Source: an uncultured Lachnospiraceae bacterium (lineage in GTDB: Bacteria; Bacillota; Clostridia; Lachnospirales; Lachnospiraceae). Taken from it: a DNA stretch of 45,037 bases. The translations under genes and the position numbers were made by a program. The stretch is from positions 1 to 45,037 of the forward strand of contig CAMWTP010000046.1 of NCBI GenBank assembly GCA_947177165.1. The letters run 5' to 3'. A model generated the notes under the pieces. It did not search any database and had not been told where the DNA came from. It was given only the letters and a program-made list of their open reading frames with translations. This document shows positions 8,398-17,503 of the stretch, piece after piece (positions within the stretch are counted from its first letter, which is position 1; every line of letters starts with the position of its first letter).

Positions 8398-9573
8398 CTA
8401 TACCTGATTCTGTTTGATAAAATCCTCGTACAACGGTGACATTGAGCGCAGCCGCTCCACAATTTTGCTAATTGCATCCACCGTATAATCAATGTCCTCC
8501 TTCGTCGTCTCCTCCGAGAGTGTCAGCCGCAGGGAACCGTGTGCAATCTCATGCGGCAGTCCGATCGCCAGTAATACATGTGACGGATCGAGTGCGCCGG
8601 ATGTGCACGCTGAACCGGAGGAAGCACAGATTCCCTGCTGGTCAAGCAGTATGAGAAGCGATTCCCCTTCTATAAAGCGAAAGCAGAAATTCGCGTTGTT
8701 GGGCAGCCTGTCTGTCCTGTGGCCGTTCAGCCTGCTGTACGGTATCTCCGCCAGCACGCGCTCGATCAGATAGTCTCTCAGCGCCGACTCGCGCTCCATG
8801 CGCTCCTGCATCCCATCCGCCGCAAGCCGTGCCGCAGTTCCGATGCCGACGATGCCCGGCGTATTGTGTGTCCCGGCGCGGCGTGCGCGCTCCTGTGCGC
8901 CGCCATGCACAAAAGAGCCGATGCGCACCCCTTTTCGAATATATAAAAAACCGATTCCTTTTGGTCCATGGAACTTATGTCCGCTGGCACTGAGCAGGTC
9001 AATCCCCAGTTCATCCACATTCAGCGGAATATGTCCGTAAGCCTGCACCGCATCTGTGTGAAAAAGAATCCCGTTCTTTTTTGCGATTGCGCCGATCTGC
9101 TTTAGCGGCTGTATCGTGCCGATCTCATTGTTTGCCGCCATGACTGTGATCAGAATGGTATCCGGCCTGACTGCCGCCTCAAGTTCGTCGAGCCTGATCA
9201 CACCGTACTCATCCACATTCACGTAAGTGACTTCGTATCCCTGCTTCTCCAGATACTGGCAGGTGTGCAGCACTGCATGATGCTCGATTGCAGAGGTTAT
9301 GATGTGCTTTCCCTTTGCTCTGCCGAACTCCGCCGCTGCCTTGACTGCCCAGTTGTCCGACTCGCTTCCGCCGGCTGTAAAATAAATCTCATTTGGCTGC
9401 GCACCGATCAAACCTGCAACATTTTTTCTCGCCTCGTCCACCGCTTTCATAGATTTGCCTGCAAAGCTGTAGATCGCTGAAGGGTTTGCGTACTGTTCGC
9501 AGAAATACGGCTTCATCGACGCAAAGACTTCCTCCGAAACCCTGGTTGTCGCCGCATTGTCAAGATAAATCAT
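8398..9573 (-). CDS. nifS: Cysteine desulfurase, NifS/IscS family
   Basis: A ~391-residue PLP enzyme that takes sulfur from cysteine for cluster assembly. Motifs in order: MIYLDNAATT at the N-terminus, SAIEHHAVL, the PLP lysine in SASGHKFHGPKG, and the catalytic Cys in ASSGSACTSG (class I loop). The start at 9573 is set by GGAGG at 9582-9586. A frame reaching 9624 would add 17 residues without a better ribosome site. It lies between the Rrf2 regulator and nifU, all on one transcript, and the regulator presumably senses cluster supply. Confidence 0.95.
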   Translation of the reverse strand: MIYLDNAATTRVSEEVFASMKPYFCEQYANPSAIYSFAGKSMKAVDEARKNVAGLIGAQPNEIYFTAGGSESDNWAVKAAAEFGRAKGKHIITSAIEHHAVLHTCQYLEKQGYEVTYVNVDEYGVIRLDELEAAVRPDTILITVMAANNEIGTIQPLKQIGAIAKKNGILFHTDAVQAYGHIPLNVDELGIDLLSASGHKFHGPKGIGFLYIRKGVRIGSFVHGGAQERARRAGTHNTPGIVGIGTAARLAADGMQERMERESALRDYLIERVLAEIPYSRLNGHRTDRLPNNANFCFRFIEGESLLILLDQQGICASSGSACTSGALDPSHVLLAIGLPHEIAHGSLRLTLSEETTKEDIDYTVDAISKIVERLRSMSPLYEDFIKQNQV

Positions 9574-9630
9574 TTTCTCTTCCTCCCGTTTTCCTATTGT
9601 TTCTGTCTGATTTATAGAATTCATAGCACC

Positions 9631-10065
9631 TCATATCACATAATCATCGCCTGACTTCTCATGCTCGATATCAACTAAGTCCTGCAGTGTCATCGAATCT
9701 ATGACATCATTTACGGCCGCATAAATGCGCCGGTACACTTCAACGGTAGCGCATTTGCTCTCACGCCCGCAGGGAAGTGCGTGCTCAGCCAGACACTCAA
9801 CCGGCACAAGAGGCCCCTCCGTCAGCCGAAGAATCATACCGACTGTGTAGTCCTTCGGCGCTTTCACAAGCTGATAACCGCCCTGCGCACCGCGGGTGCT
9901 CCGCACATATCCTGCTTTGTTCAACACCGCGATGATCTGCTCCATATATTTTCCGGATATCTCCTGCCTCGCCGCAATGTCCTTGAGCTTGATCGTCTCC
10001 CCTATGTGATCAGCCAGATCCAACATGATTCTCAGCGCATAGCGCCCTTTTGTCGATATGGTCAT
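9631..10065 (-). CDS. Rrf2-family transcriptional regulator, IscR type
   Basis: A 144-residue winged-helix regulator starting MTISTKGRYALRIMLDLA, with the recognition region around SGKYMEQIIAVLNKAGYVRSTRGAQGGY. Three cysteines in VECLAEHALPCGRESKC sit where IscR binds its cluster. Spacing is C-x7-C-x5-C, the clostridial form rather than the enterobacterial one. The protein is first in the operon with nifS and nifU, so it probably represses this operon when its own cluster is filled. The start at 10065 is set by AGGAGG at 10072-10077; a longer frame to 10083 is less likely. Its target site is not proven, but the promoter upstream has dyad-like sequence. Confidence 0.9.
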   Translation of the reverse strand: MTISTKGRYALRIMLDLADHIGETIKLKDIAARQEISGKYMEQIIAVLNKAGYVRSTRGAQGGYQLVKAPKDYTVGMILRLTEGPLVPVECLAEHALPCGRESKCATVEVYRRIYAAVNDVIDSMTLQDLVDIEHEKSGDDYVI

Positions 10066-10115
10066 AAACAGCCTCCTAATCATTCCCCGTCAATTGATTC
10101 TATGAACTATATTCA

Positions 10116-10144
10116 TTTATAGCACTTATTTCCTAGAAAGTCAA
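10116..10144 (-). promoter_or_regulatory. Promoter of the iscR-nifS-nifU operon
   Basis: On the reverse strand TTGACT (10139-10144), a 17-nt spacer and TATAAA (10116-10121) form a good sigma-A promoter about 50 nt before the regulator start. The sequence CCTATTGACTTTCTAGG over the -35 is a partial dyad and could be the Rrf2 operator (inference). It lies just behind the 3' end of the ABC-2 permease gene. Confidence 0.75.
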
Positions 10145-10153
10145 TAGGATTAG

Positions 10154-12301
10154 TTACATAGCAGTAGCAATAATCAAAACAGCACACAGCACTCCCAGCA
10201 TCACTGGCAGTATCAATGTCAGCGCCGACACTGCCAGTCTGTTTCTTTTATAAAAATTCTGCTCCCTGACATCCGTAATCACCTGCAGAATCCCCTGCAA
10301 TGTACACAGAATGACCGCAACGGCGGCGACAACATATACAGGGTATACCGTCCGCATTTCCCCGTCCGCACCGCTGCTGTCATCCTCCACAGCAGTGTCG
10401 GCAGTATCCAGCCGCCTGATCTCAAACCGAAACGTCGTGCCTGCCAGAAGTTCCCTGTCAAAGCAGTCCTCCGCCAACTCCCGCAAACGTTTTTCGCCCA
10501 CTCCCAGCTTCTTTATGACACTGTTCTGTACCAGGTAATCCTCAAACCATTCCAATGACACCTGTCTGAAAATCCGCTCGAACAAGATCTCATTCACGAC
10601 AGGAACCGCCACGGCGTCCGCGTCCCGATAGGCAAGGATTGTCCTGTCCGCGCGCAGGCCCGCCATGTCCTCTGCCAAAGTCTCTGGAAGGACATAGCCA
10701 CACTCAGCGTCGCCCTTTAACACCGCATTCCGAACTGCGGCATCACTATCATACTGTTCAAACCGGACGAGACCGTCATATGCTTTCAACTGCTCCGCAA
10801 AATCCCCTGACTCGTCACAGACTGCCGCCCTGATCTGTGTCTCCGAGCTCTGCTCAATCTCCCTGATCACCGCGGACAGCACGACGATAATCCCGAGACT
10901 GAGCCACATACTTTTCCTGTGCAGCAGACGCCGCAGCATCACCATAGCCAGTGACGGCACATGAATCTTTGTGTCCGTCTCTCCCGTATCCGCTGCCGAT
11001 CGGCTCCGCTCTCCAATGTGCATGGACAGCACTGTGACAGCAAACAGACACATCCCCCATGCGCAAAGTCCTGTCACCACATCAAAAAACGCCTCTGTAT
11101 CACCTGTGAACAGTATCGTAAACCCTTTTTTGACCAGTGCCGCCGGAAGAAATTTTCCGACAGACACTACAGCTCCCGGCAGCAATACTGATGGTATCAG
11201 ACATCCTGACAGATATGCCTGCAGGACAGCCAGGATTCCGATGACCACCAGCGCCGACCCGCGTTTCTCAACCATCTGATAGATCATCATGAAATATACC
11301 GTCATAAAGCTCATGATCAGAAGCAGGCTGACCAATCCCTGCCATGTGACCTCGACTGCCAGCACACTTCCCGCCTGAGACATCAAATTCAATACAGACA
11401 GCGCCAGAAACGGCAGCAGCAATACCACAAACATCAATGCGCAGCCCGCGAGACATCTTGCTGCGAGCTGCGCAGCATACCCCACACCGACACGCCGGTC
11501 CGCCATCGTCTGCTGCAGACCGCTCCGCTTACAAAACTTTCCAAAAAAAAGCCCCGCAAGCATCATATACACCGCAAAAAGCGCACTTCCATAATAAACG
11601 ACATACGTGTCATTTTCTGTCAGGGAGAGCGTTTTTCCCCGAAACAGCTTTTCCCTGCCTGCAGCCGCTTCCAGATTAAACCGATTGATGTCATCGTACA
11701 TCGACTGCAGAAAGCCGTCCTCAAACACCTCCGATCCATATTCCGCTGACAGTTCCTGCAAAATGGCACCGGACGCATAGATTTCAGCCTGCGCAGTGCC
11801 AAGCATTCCCATTCCCGTCGAAGCTAACTCCTCGAAGAGCATGCCTCCCACTGCACTCAGACCGCCGCCTGACACCACACTGCTGCGTCCCTCCGGCAGA
11901 TACAGCACAGCGGGCGCATTGCTCCCCGACAGAATCTCATTGATGACATCTTCTGGAAGCACGATCAGCGCAGACAGCTCCCCGTTTTCCAAAAGCTGCT
12001 TTCCCTCCTGCTCGGTGACGGCCTCAAGGCTGCAGAGACTCCTGACCGACTCCATATTCTGCACATAGGAAACTGCCAGCGTCGTCAGCTGACTCTCCTC
12101 CGCCGTGTAACCTATTTTCAGTCTGTAATCCTCATCACTGTGCTTCTGCAGAACCCCGGCGCAAAAAGCAATCACACCGGCAGCGGTCAGACACACAGCT
12201 GCCAATATCATTGCCCTCCTCAAAATTGAGGGCAGCATGACAGCCGCCCTCTTATATTCCATTAGTAACCAAATACGTTTTTTATTCTTTTTCATATTCA
12301 T
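10154..12301 (-). CDS. ABC-2 type membrane permease with two fused halves, second half short
   Basis: A ~715-residue membrane protein with two ABC-2-like halves. The first has a membrane segment (about 35-55), a large outer domain and about six segments (about 245-440), typical of ABC-2 permeases of the YhgE/Pip-like layout. The second starts with a segment near SMWLSLGIIVVLSAV and an outer domain, but has only two final segments (VYPVYVVAAVAVILCTLQG and LILPVMLGVLCAVLIIA) before the stop. About four helices seem missing. It follows the DUF6583-like gene with one base between stop and ATG at 12301 (TAAAATG), suggesting translational coupling; an upstream ATG at 12319 is possible. With the ATPase at 14181 it should form an exporter. 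The substrate is unknown. Confidence 0.75.
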   Translation of the reverse strand: MNMKKNKKRIWLLMEYKRAAVMLPSILRRAMILAAVCLTAAGVIAFCAGVLQKHSDEDYRLKIGYTAEESQLTTLAVSYVQNMESVRSLCSLEAVTEQEGKQLLENGELSALIVLPEDVINEILSGSNAPAVLYLPEGRSSVVSGGGLSAVGGMLFEELASTGMGMLGTAQAEIYASGAILQELSAEYGSEVFEDGFLQSMYDDINRFNLEAAAGREKLFRGKTLSLTENDTYVVYYGSALFAVYMMLAGLFFGKFCKRSGLQQTMADRRVGVGYAAQLAARCLAGCALMFVVLLLPFLALSVLNLMSQAGSVLAVEVTWQGLVSLLLIMSFMTVYFMMIYQMVEKRGSALVVIGILAVLQAYLSGCLIPSVLLPGAVVSVGKFLPAALVKKGFTILFTGDTEAFFDVVTGLCAWGMCLFAVTVLSMHIGERSRSAADTGETDTKIHVPSLAMVMLRRLLHRKSMWLSLGIIVVLSAVIREIEQSSETQIRAAVCDESGDFAEQLKAYDGLVRFEQYDSDAAVRNAVLKGDAECGYVLPETLAEDMAGLRADRTILAYRDADAVAVPVVNEILFERIFRQVSLEWFEDYLVQNSVIKKLGVGEKRLRELAEDCFDRELLAGTTFRFEIRRLDTADTAVEDDSSGADGEMRTVYPVYVVAAVAVILCTLQGILQVITDVREQNFYKRNRLAVSALTLILPVMLGVLCAVLIIATAM

Positions 12302-12302
12302 T

Positions 12303-14174
12303 TTAATAAAACGTTCCATAGAACAGACTCATGATCTCCGACATGCTCATATCAAGAACATTGGTAGCATTTTCAGGCACTTCAATCGTGCGGTCTGTCG
12401 GCTCCGTCTCGATGGAGCCTGTCATCAGCAGCATATCTTCGCCGTCCACAGTGAGCCTGCCGCGGTTCAGCCGGAAAGTGTATCCCTCGCCCTTTACAAT
12501 GTCCGTAAAGGCCCCCTCTGCGCCAAATTTGATGCCTGAACCGGGCACCTCAACCGCCATCTCCAGATCAAAGGAGTGATCAGCATATCCCCAGTCATTT
12601 GCATACCAGAAAGTGATTTCATCGTTGCTGTTATTATCCTGAATACGCAGTGTCAGATCCTCACTGTAATAATCTTCTGTTATGGCTGCTGCCCTTGATA
12701 TCCCCATATACAGGATCTCATCACCGGACTGCACATAGATGCCGCCCTCGATGGAATCCAGAGTGCGCTCCGTACCCGAAAAATCAATGTCGACCGCAAT
12801 GGAATCCATATCGATGTCCTGACCAGACACGGCGATATCTTCCGGCGTCGAGATATTGACAATACGTCCCTTTTTGTCGAGGTAGACATCCACGACAGGG
12901 TCCTGCTCAAACCTGAGTCCAAAAAGCTGCTCGACCACATAATCCATCTCTTCCTTGAACGCGTCAAAATCATCAGCATACGCATATGACGTCTGAAATC
13001 CCTCCATAAACGCTTTGTAGGACTCACTCGCAAGGATATCATTCTTCAGCGCTTCCATCGATTCATTGTACGCATCCTTGTCTATCGTAACCCGCACACC
13101 GCCGTACTCCGCATAGGTGCCGCCGAACGTGAACTCCCGCTTCTGCCGGATGGCCTCAAACTTCATGGTCTCCGCTGTCACGCTCCTCTGCCGGTTCAGG
13201 ATGCTAAGAATCTCACTCTCCTCAGCATTTTCGCTGTCCTCTGCCGTCTCCCTGTCTCCAAACAGTGTCAGGGAATAATCCTCCGGCAATGTCTCGCCTA
13301 TCAGAGACGACCACGCAGAGTTGTTAAAATCCCTTCCAAGATTTGTCAGATCAAGACTGTACACCTCGTCGTGAAAGACAAGCGGAACACTCAAATACAT
13401 CGTGTTGCCAGCCATGACAATACTTCCGATACTCATATCAATTCCGTAAGTGCCAAGACTCACATCGCACTCTGCCAACTTATTCCTGTAGTCCGTGACT
13501 GCATCTATCCCGATGTCAATATTGGTGAAACTGCCCTCCGCATTGGGATCTGTAAAAGAAAAGTCAATATTGGTGTGCATCGGCTCTGTCTCTTTCAATT
13601 TGTTCAACTCGGCAAGTCCGATGTCCCCGGCAATGGAACTCTGATATGCAGCCATTTCCTTTGTCATATTCGCAATGCCCCTCGCGAGCTGCTTTCTCGG
13701 ATCGCCGCCGCCCAAAAACGACCTGACCGCAAGAATGCCGATCACAATGACAATCACCACTGCCGCCGCACAAAGTATCCCCACAACAGGGCCAGTCTTA
13801 CTCTTCTTGGGCTTTGCCTCCGGCGCCCCTTGGACTGGCGGAGAAACCTGCATCGGGCCAAATCCCATCGGATTCTGGTCCGGCTGCCCGTTCCCGGACT
13901 GATAAAACTGTCCCGGCTGCATAAAAACCGGCGGTGGAACCTGTGATGCCTGCTCCGGCTCTGTCGGTTTCGCAAGCTGCACTGGCGTCACAGTCCGCGA
14001 CGTCTCCTCTGACGGTTTCGCAAGCGGTACCGATGCCGAAACTGGCTGCTGTGACTCTGCACCATACACGGAGAAGTGTCCGCTTTCCTCTGTCTGCTGC
14101 GATTCCGAACCATACAGGATACTTCCGCTGCCAGAACTGTCTGTGTTTGTCTCAAATTTGTTATTTTCTTCCAC
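12303..14174 (-). CDS. Single-pass membrane protein with proline/glutamine-rich N-terminus (DUF6583-like)
   Basis: A 623-residue protein. Residues 1-130 are low-complexity, rich in Gln, Pro, Ser and Glu, with a repeated phrase (VYGAESQQ/LYGSESQQ). A positively charged stop precedes one membrane helix (about 135-157, VVGILCAAAVVIVIVIGIL). The remaining ~460 residues should lie outside the cell and have a beta-rich look. I recall similar proteins in Lachnospiraceae as DUF6583; this is from memory, not a search. The gene lies 6 nt after the ABC ATPase and is coupled to the ABC-2 permease, so it is probably an accessory part of that exporter. No catalytic motif is visible. Confidence 0.7.
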   Translation of the reverse strand: MEENNKFETNTDSSGSGSILYGSESQQTEESGHFSVYGAESQQPVSASVPLAKPSEETSRTVTPVQLAKPTEPEQASQVPPPVFMQPGQFYQSGNGQPDQNPMGFGPMQVSPPVQGAPEAKPKKSKTGPVVGILCAAAVVIVIVIGILAVRSFLGGGDPRKQLARGIANMTKEMAAYQSSIAGDIGLAELNKLKETEPMHTNIDFSFTDPNAEGSFTNIDIGIDAVTDYRNKLAECDVSLGTYGIDMSIGSIVMAGNTMYLSVPLVFHDEVYSLDLTNLGRDFNNSAWSSLIGETLPEDYSLTLFGDRETAEDSENAEESEILSILNRQRSVTAETMKFEAIRQKREFTFGGTYAEYGGVRVTIDKDAYNESMEALKNDILASESYKAFMEGFQTSYAYADDFDAFKEEMDYVVEQLFGLRFEQDPVVDVYLDKKGRIVNISTPEDIAVSGQDIDMDSIAVDIDFSGTERTLDSIEGGIYVQSGDEILYMGISRAAAITEDYYSEDLTLRIQDNNSNDEITFWYANDWGYADHSFDLEMAVEVPGSGIKFGAEGAFTDIVKGEGYTFRLNRGRLTVDGEDMLLMTGSIETEPTDRTIEVPENATNVLDMSMSEIMSLFYGTFY

Positions 14175-14180
14175 TTCACC

Positions 14181-14858
14181 TTACTCCTTTATCTCATTCA
14201 GCAGAGCTTCCCCCCGCAGAGTTCTGTCAATCTCTTTGCTCGCTCCCCTGTTCAGGGCGAATACTCTGTCGCACAGGTCCAAATCGATCTCATCATGTGT
14301 GGCAAGGAGAATTGTCCCGCCCATCTGCTTATACATGCAGAGATACTTTCTGATATCTGCCTTTCCCGGCAGATCAAGCGCTGCATCCGGCTCATCCAGG
14401 ATCAAAACCGGCGGATTTCCCGCCAGCGCACAGCCGATGCTCACACGCTTCCGCATGCCGCCGGAGAGCTTTCCCGCCTTCAGGCGGCACATCTGACCGA
14501 CACCAAGCGCCTGCAAAAACCCCTGCGCAAGCGACTGTCTCAGCATCTCTGCGTCCTGATACCACAGACGCAGATTGTCCATCACACTCAGCTCGGGAAT
14601 CAGGTTGCTCTCCTGCGGCACATACCCCACATAGCGGATAAAAAATTGTCTGCCCTGCGCGGGGTTCCCGTCAAAATATATATCCCCTCCGTCCGCTTTT
14701 CTCAAGCCGGCAAGGATATTGAGAAGCGTCGACTTCCCGCAGCCGTTTGTCCCCACAATGCCGACACACTGGCCTGCACCGGCTGTGATATTCACTCCGC
14801 AGAGCACCTTTTTCCTTCCATATGAGCTTGCGATATTCACTGCCTGTAAGCGCTCCAC
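14181..14858 (-). CDS. ABC transporter ATP-binding protein
   Basis: A ~225-residue nucleotide-binding subunit. Walker A is GTNGCGKSTLLN, the Q loop is YVPQESN, the signature is LSGGMRKRVSIG, Walker B is VLILDEPDAALDL, and the switch His is in LLATHDEIDL. All are intact. It belongs to the drug/exporter-like class paired with ABC-2 permeases, and such a permease lies downstream. The start is probably GTG at 14858, six bases after GGAGG. The TTG at 14864 overlaps that site and is less likely. It lies ~28 nt after the RepB-like gene, on the same strand. Confidence 0.9.
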   Translation of the reverse strand: MERLQAVNIASSYGRKKVLCGVNITAGAGQCVGIVGTNGCGKSTLLNILAGLRKADGGDIYFDGNPAQGRQFFIRYVGYVPQESNLIPELSVMDNLRLWYQDAEMLRQSLAQGFLQALGVGQMCRLKAGKLSGGMRKRVSIGCALAGNPPVLILDEPDAALDLPGKADIRKYLCMYKQMGGTILLATHDEIDLDLCDRVFALNRGASKEIDRTLRGEALLNEIKE

Positions 14859-14885
14859 TTCCAACCTCCATTGATATATCCAAAA

Positions 14886-15974
14886 CTAATTTGACAAAAT
14901 CTGTTTCTCCAGATCCGCAAAATTCATCTGCGCGTACGCCGTGTCCAAATCCTTGTTGTTCCATGCGGAACCTTTTCTCTCTCCGCTGAGTCTTGTTGGC
15001 TCATTGTATCCGTTTTTCAAGATGGTGAGCGCATACCCGACTTTGTTTTCCACCTGCTTTTTGAGTGTGTACGACAAGATCTCGACGAGCTGCTCGTGCG
15101 TGCGGTCATTTGATTTCGCTGTTCGCAGGATATCTTTTGCCTCCTTGAGACTGCAGTCAAAGAGATCGATCACCTCCTGCTCCTCCTCCGTGGCAATGAC
15201 CGACTCACCATTTTGCTCTATCGTCTCATACTCGACGATGGTGTGGTTCCTCTTCACCCGCTTTACCTTGAAGCGGACAGCGCTGATGCCTCTCTGACCG
15301 CTCGGCAGCTTCTCGTGAATCAGTTCGTATTCGAAAGAAATATCCGTGTTGCCGTTGATCTCCTCGTAAGGTTTGTCGAGAATCTCGCGCTTGACATTGC
15401 CGTTCGCGTAGGACTCCGGTATCTTCATCATCTTGCGAAGCTCATCGAAGGCAATCACAAAGACGCCGCCGTTAAAGGTCTCCTTATCCTTCAGCAGGTA
15501 ATAGAGCCGCTTTGAATATTTCTTGGTGAGATTCAGGGGGTACTCGATCCGGTAATATGCCCCCTGTTTGGCGGACATGATCATCTCCTTGACCTCCGGG
15601 TGAAGATCAAGCACAATCTTGCTCCTGCTCTCATCCCCGCGCTTTTTCTGGTATTTGATCTTGCTAAACCAGGGATAGTAGATGTCCGTCCCCTCGTCCT
15701 CCTTCAATCGAAAGCCAAGTCCCTCAAATTTTTTCACTGCTTTCTGCAGATAATTGTAGGCATTGGATTCATCCTTGAGATCATAGAGATGCTTCACATC
15801 ACCGATATTGATCTCGTAGCGTGTGTTCTCCTCCGTGTCATCCCCCTCACCGACAATCCCAAGCAGAATATCGAGAATATCATTCTGCCGTCTGTCGAGG
15901 TCATACCTGGCCTCAATAATAGTCTGGGGCCGGAATGCCACCTCAGTCCCACCTCTTTTTTTCTTACGATTCAT
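14886..15974 (-). CDS. Replication initiator protein, RepB/Rep_3 family
   Basis: A ~362-residue protein with the two winged-helix layout of plasmid RepB-type initiators. It starts MNRKKKRGGTEVAFRPQTIIEARYDLDRRQNDILDILLG-like text, typical of these N-termini. The segment YPLNLTKKYSKRLYYLLKDKE and then FDELRKMMKIPESYANG match the second DNA-binding domain. The C-terminal ~80 residues are helical and extra. The start at 15974 is set by AGAGG 7 nt upstream. A longer frame to 16088 has no such support. No iterons or other origin features are visible in 16089-16222. It heads the ABC-exporter genes, so it may be a chromosomal gene derived from a plasmid rather than a working origin. Confidence 0.75.
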   Translation of the reverse strand: MNRKKKRGGTEVAFRPQTIIEARYDLDRRQNDILDILLGIVGEGDDTEENTRYEINIGDVKHLYDLKDESNAYNYLQKAVKKFEGLGFRLKEDEGTDIYYPWFSKIKYQKKRGDESRSKIVLDLHPEVKEMIMSAKQGAYYRIEYPLNLTKKYSKRLYYLLKDKETFNGGVFVIAFDELRKMMKIPESYANGNVKREILDKPYEEINGNTDISFEYELIHEKLPSGQRGISAVRFKVKRVKRNHTIVEYETIEQNGESVIATEEEQEVIDLFDCSLKEAKDILRTAKSNDRTHEQLVEILSYTLKKQVENKVGYALTILKNGYNEPTRLSGERKGSAWNNKDLDTAYAQMNFADLEKQILSN

Positions 15975-16176
15975 TCCATAACCTCTTTCGCAAATTTTCC
16001 CATTAATCTCTTCATGCCATGCGGAGAATGCCCGCATCCGTATAATTGCTATATTAATCCAATTTCGGGTTTTGTGCAAGTCATTCATCGGATATTCTTA
16101 AATTTTCCCGGACATCCCATATCCTGATCTCTTCACACTTCCCGTCATGTCGGCGCAGTCGACACAAACAATCCGT

Positions 16177-16201
16177 GAAGAACGCTGCCCCTGCGTTCTT
16201 C
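16177..16201 (-). repeat. 9-bp stem hairpin downstream of the DUF4129 gene
   Basis: GAAGAACGC, a 7-nt loop TGCCCCT, then GCGTTCTTC. It lies 22-46 nt past the stop at 16223. There is no strong T tract, so termination is uncertain. Stem and loop resemble a palindrome at 23344-23370. The rest of the gap 16089-16222 shows no iterons and no clear promoter. Confidence 0.55.
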
Positions 16202-16222
16202 GGTGTGAAGCTTTCGATTTTC

Positions 16223-17503
16223 TTAGCGGGCGTCTTCTGGCCGCTTAGAAAATCTCTCCACACTACCATAACGCACTTCCTCATATTCCCTGTGAAGCTG
16301 CTGCATCTGCTCATCGTTTTTCAATCCGGCATACTCCTCGATCTCCGCGGGGGATTCGTGCGGCGCTGGTCTTTCCTTCCGGTGCTTTCGTATCGTCCTG
16401 CGGTATTTTCGCCGGATACGCTCCGCCTCGCTCTCGATTCCACGGCGTCCTTTCCTATTTAAAGTAGCCTCTTTCCGCTGCAAAATCTGATCATCCCGAA
16501 TCTCCTCAACAATGTCGCCATTCTCGTCGCGGCTGTTGCGAAAATCACGGAGCACCTGCCAGATCATCTGAATGACGCCGTACAGAAAAGCCAGTACACA
16601 TGCAATCCCCATCACCCCAAAGATAACGCTGACAACTATCGACGGCTCCGGTGCCGGTTCGCCGTCATTCAGAATCTCCATCCAGTCTGCTCCCCCCGCC
16701 GCCGGCTGCTGAAACCCGGGATCGTTCTCAAATTCGTATGGAACAAACTTCACATTTGCAAACCAGTCCCGGATATCCGTATACGGCCGCCGCCCTGCCA
16801 AAAAGACCGCAGGCGTCATTCCGACAAACAAGATCACCGAAAAAATGACAAGCATCGAAAAGCTCACCCCGTACAGACGCCGTCTCGGAATCCCTTTCGT
16901 GCGCCTGTTCATCTCCAGATAGGCTTTCGTCGTGCCAAAATATTCGTAGTACAGCGAAAGAAATGTATATGCGATGGCACTGTAAAAAGCAATATCGCAC
17001 AACAGCTTTGCATTCAGGAAAAATCCAAACAGATAAAATGTGACAAAATACCACACAAGAGACAATGTCGGACAATCCAGAAAGCTGACTAACCTGGCTG
17101 CAAGCGGTTCCTCCCGCTTCCGCACAGCCGCCTTCACCCTGTCCGCGAAACGCTTTATGATTATAAAAAGCGTCTCCGCAAGCATCATAACACAGTAACA
17201 GATCTCATAGCCTTCCCGATATCCGTGTTCGCCAGTCAGAAAAGTGATCAATGCCGTCAGACCGCCCACTCCCGCCAGCAGCAGGGCGCTTATCACAAAA
17301 TAGAGAACCACACTTCTGACCCGTCTGGCCGCCTGCTCTGTGACAATGATAGGGACAGCGGGCAGCAGGCATTTGAGATAAAGTACCCCCGTTCCCGCAG
17401 GATCGGACCATCCCGTCACGGCATAGACCAGCGGAACAAACATCGCAAAAAACATCGACGCATGCAGATATTCCATCGCTTTTAATGCCCGCTGTATTGT
17501 CAT
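16223..17503 (-). CDS. Multi-pass membrane protein with DUF4129-like C-terminus
   Basis: A ~426-residue membrane protein. About six or seven membrane segments lie in residues 10-250, a short extracytoplasmic stretch with VPYEFENDPGFQQP follows, then one more helix (IVVSVIFGVMGIACVLAFLYG) and a charged cytoplasmic tail. The tail has IRRKYRRTIRKHRK and TPxE-like HESPAEIEEYAG, ending in YEEVRYG, the pattern of DUF4129 tails. DUF4129 often follows MoxR and DUF58 genes and is sometimes fused to a transglutaminase, which is not visible here. The start at 17503 overlaps the DUF58 stop as ATGA. The role is unknown; the operon suggests assembly or remodelling at the cell surface. Confidence 0.7.
   Translation of the reverse strand: MTIQRALKAMEYLHASMFFAMFVPLVYAVTGWSDPAGTGVLYLKCLLPAVPIIVTEQAARRVRSVVLYFVISALLLAGVGGLTALITFLTGEHGYREGYEICYCVMMLAETLFIIIKRFADRVKAAVRKREEPLAARLVSFLDCPTLSLVWYFVTFYLFGFFLNAKLLCDIAFYSAIAYTFLSLYYEYFGTTKAYLEMNRRTKGIPRRRLYGVSFSMLVIFSVILFVGMTPAVFLAGRRPYTDIRDWFANVKFVPYEFENDPGFQQPAAGGADWMEILNDGEPAPEPSIVVSVIFGVMGIACVLAFLYGVIQMIWQVLRDFRNSRDENGDIVEEIRDDQILQRKEATLNRKGRRGIESEAERIRRKYRRTIRKHRKERPAPHESPAEIEEYAGLKNDEQMQQLHREYEEVRYGSVERFSKRPEDAR

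Noticed and set aside
8778..9040. Open frames on both strands inside nifS and similar frames inside other large genes
   Set aside because: Shadow frames of well-supported genes, without ribosome sites or family motifs.
14671..14964. A 97-codon reverse frame starting at an ATG next to the ABC ATPase start
   Set aside because: It lies in another frame of the intact ABC ATPase and crosses the rep-ABC gap; it has no family features.
14886..16222. Plasmid origin of replication
   Set aside because: The initiator gene is present, but I see no iterons, DnaA-box cluster or AT-rich repeat array beside it.
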